Below are positions 6,862-6,933 of a stretch of 6,933 bases of DNA, piece by piece. A program made the translations under genes and the position numbers. The notes beneath the pieces are model-generated. The model was not told the origin of the DNA and searched no databases. It was given only the letters and a program-made list of their open reading frames with translations. Location of the stretch: NCBI GenBank assembly GCA_027482985.1, contig JAIXVO010000265.1:1-6933 (forward strand), in the 5' to 3' direction. The stretch comes from Cyanobacteriota bacterium. GTDB lineage: Bacteria > Cyanobacteriota > Cyanobacteriia > Leptolyngbyales > Leptolyngbyaceae. The first letter of the stretch is position 1. Every line of letters starts with the position of its first letter.

Positions 6862-6905
6862 GGTGGAAATGAATGAAGTAGTGGGATAAGAAAGCCTTGG
6901 AAATA

Positions 6906-6933
6906 GGAGACAGGAGTCAGGAGACAGGAGTCA
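6906..6933. repeat. Heptanucleotide tandem repeat, runs off window
   Basis: Four perfect-length heptamers, alternating GGAGACA and GGAGTCA, make two identical 14-bp units (6906-6919 and 6920-6933). The array is open at the window edge and so is probably longer. Short tandem heptanucleotide repeats (STRR type) are a known feature of cyanobacterial intergenic DNA. It lies 45 bp upstream of the secA start codon, within or near its promoter region. The intervening 6862-6905 shows no clear promoter. Confidence 0.85.

Overview
The window is chromosomal DNA from a cyanobacterium. The clearest sign is the palindrome GCGATCGC (HIP1), seen 13 times in 6.9 kb (starts near 260, 733, 779, 1518, 1553, 1764, 2463, 3390, 3986, 4731, 4804, 5112 and 5615), far more often than chance. 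The gene types agree: a cyanobacterial-style SecA without a C-terminal zinc tail, a PilT-family motor with an unusual N-terminus, CobU, and two kinds of small dispersed repeats. The DNA is moderately GC-rich. A Leptolyngbya- or Oscillatoria-like organism would fit, but the genus cannot be fixed from this window.

Layout from left to right. (1) 2-727, plus strand: the 3' part of the tRNA 3'-processing RNase Z gene (rnz), cut by the window edge. (2) 743-1180, minus: a 145-aa uncharacterised protein with clustered cysteines, convergent with rnz and separated by only 15 bp. (3) 1424-1984, minus: cobU, for cobalamin nucleotide-loop assembly, 243 bp upstream of the 145-aa gene on the same strand. 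(4) 1985-2386: a divergent intergenic region holding an AT-rich palindrome next to the cobU start and one doubtful 48-codon ORF. (5) 2387-3886, plus: a PilT-family ATPase whose N-terminal PAS-like domain is present twice in tandem. (6) 3887-4071: a convergent intergenic region holding two near-identical hairpin repeats. (7) 4072-6861, minus: complete secA. (8) 6906-6933: heptanucleotide tandem repeats that run off the window upstream of secA.

The genes do not form one pathway. RNA processing, corrinoid salvage/synthesis, type IV pilus retraction and protein export sit side by side in alternating orientations, as is usual on cyanobacterial chromosomes. I see no phage genes, transposase, CRISPR array, tRNA or rRNA. 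The points most worth a second look are the duplicated N-terminal domain and altered P-loop of the PilT protein, the paired hairpins between pilT and secA, and the uncharacterised CxxC/CxC protein. I do not find convincing evidence of a wholly new multi-gene system.
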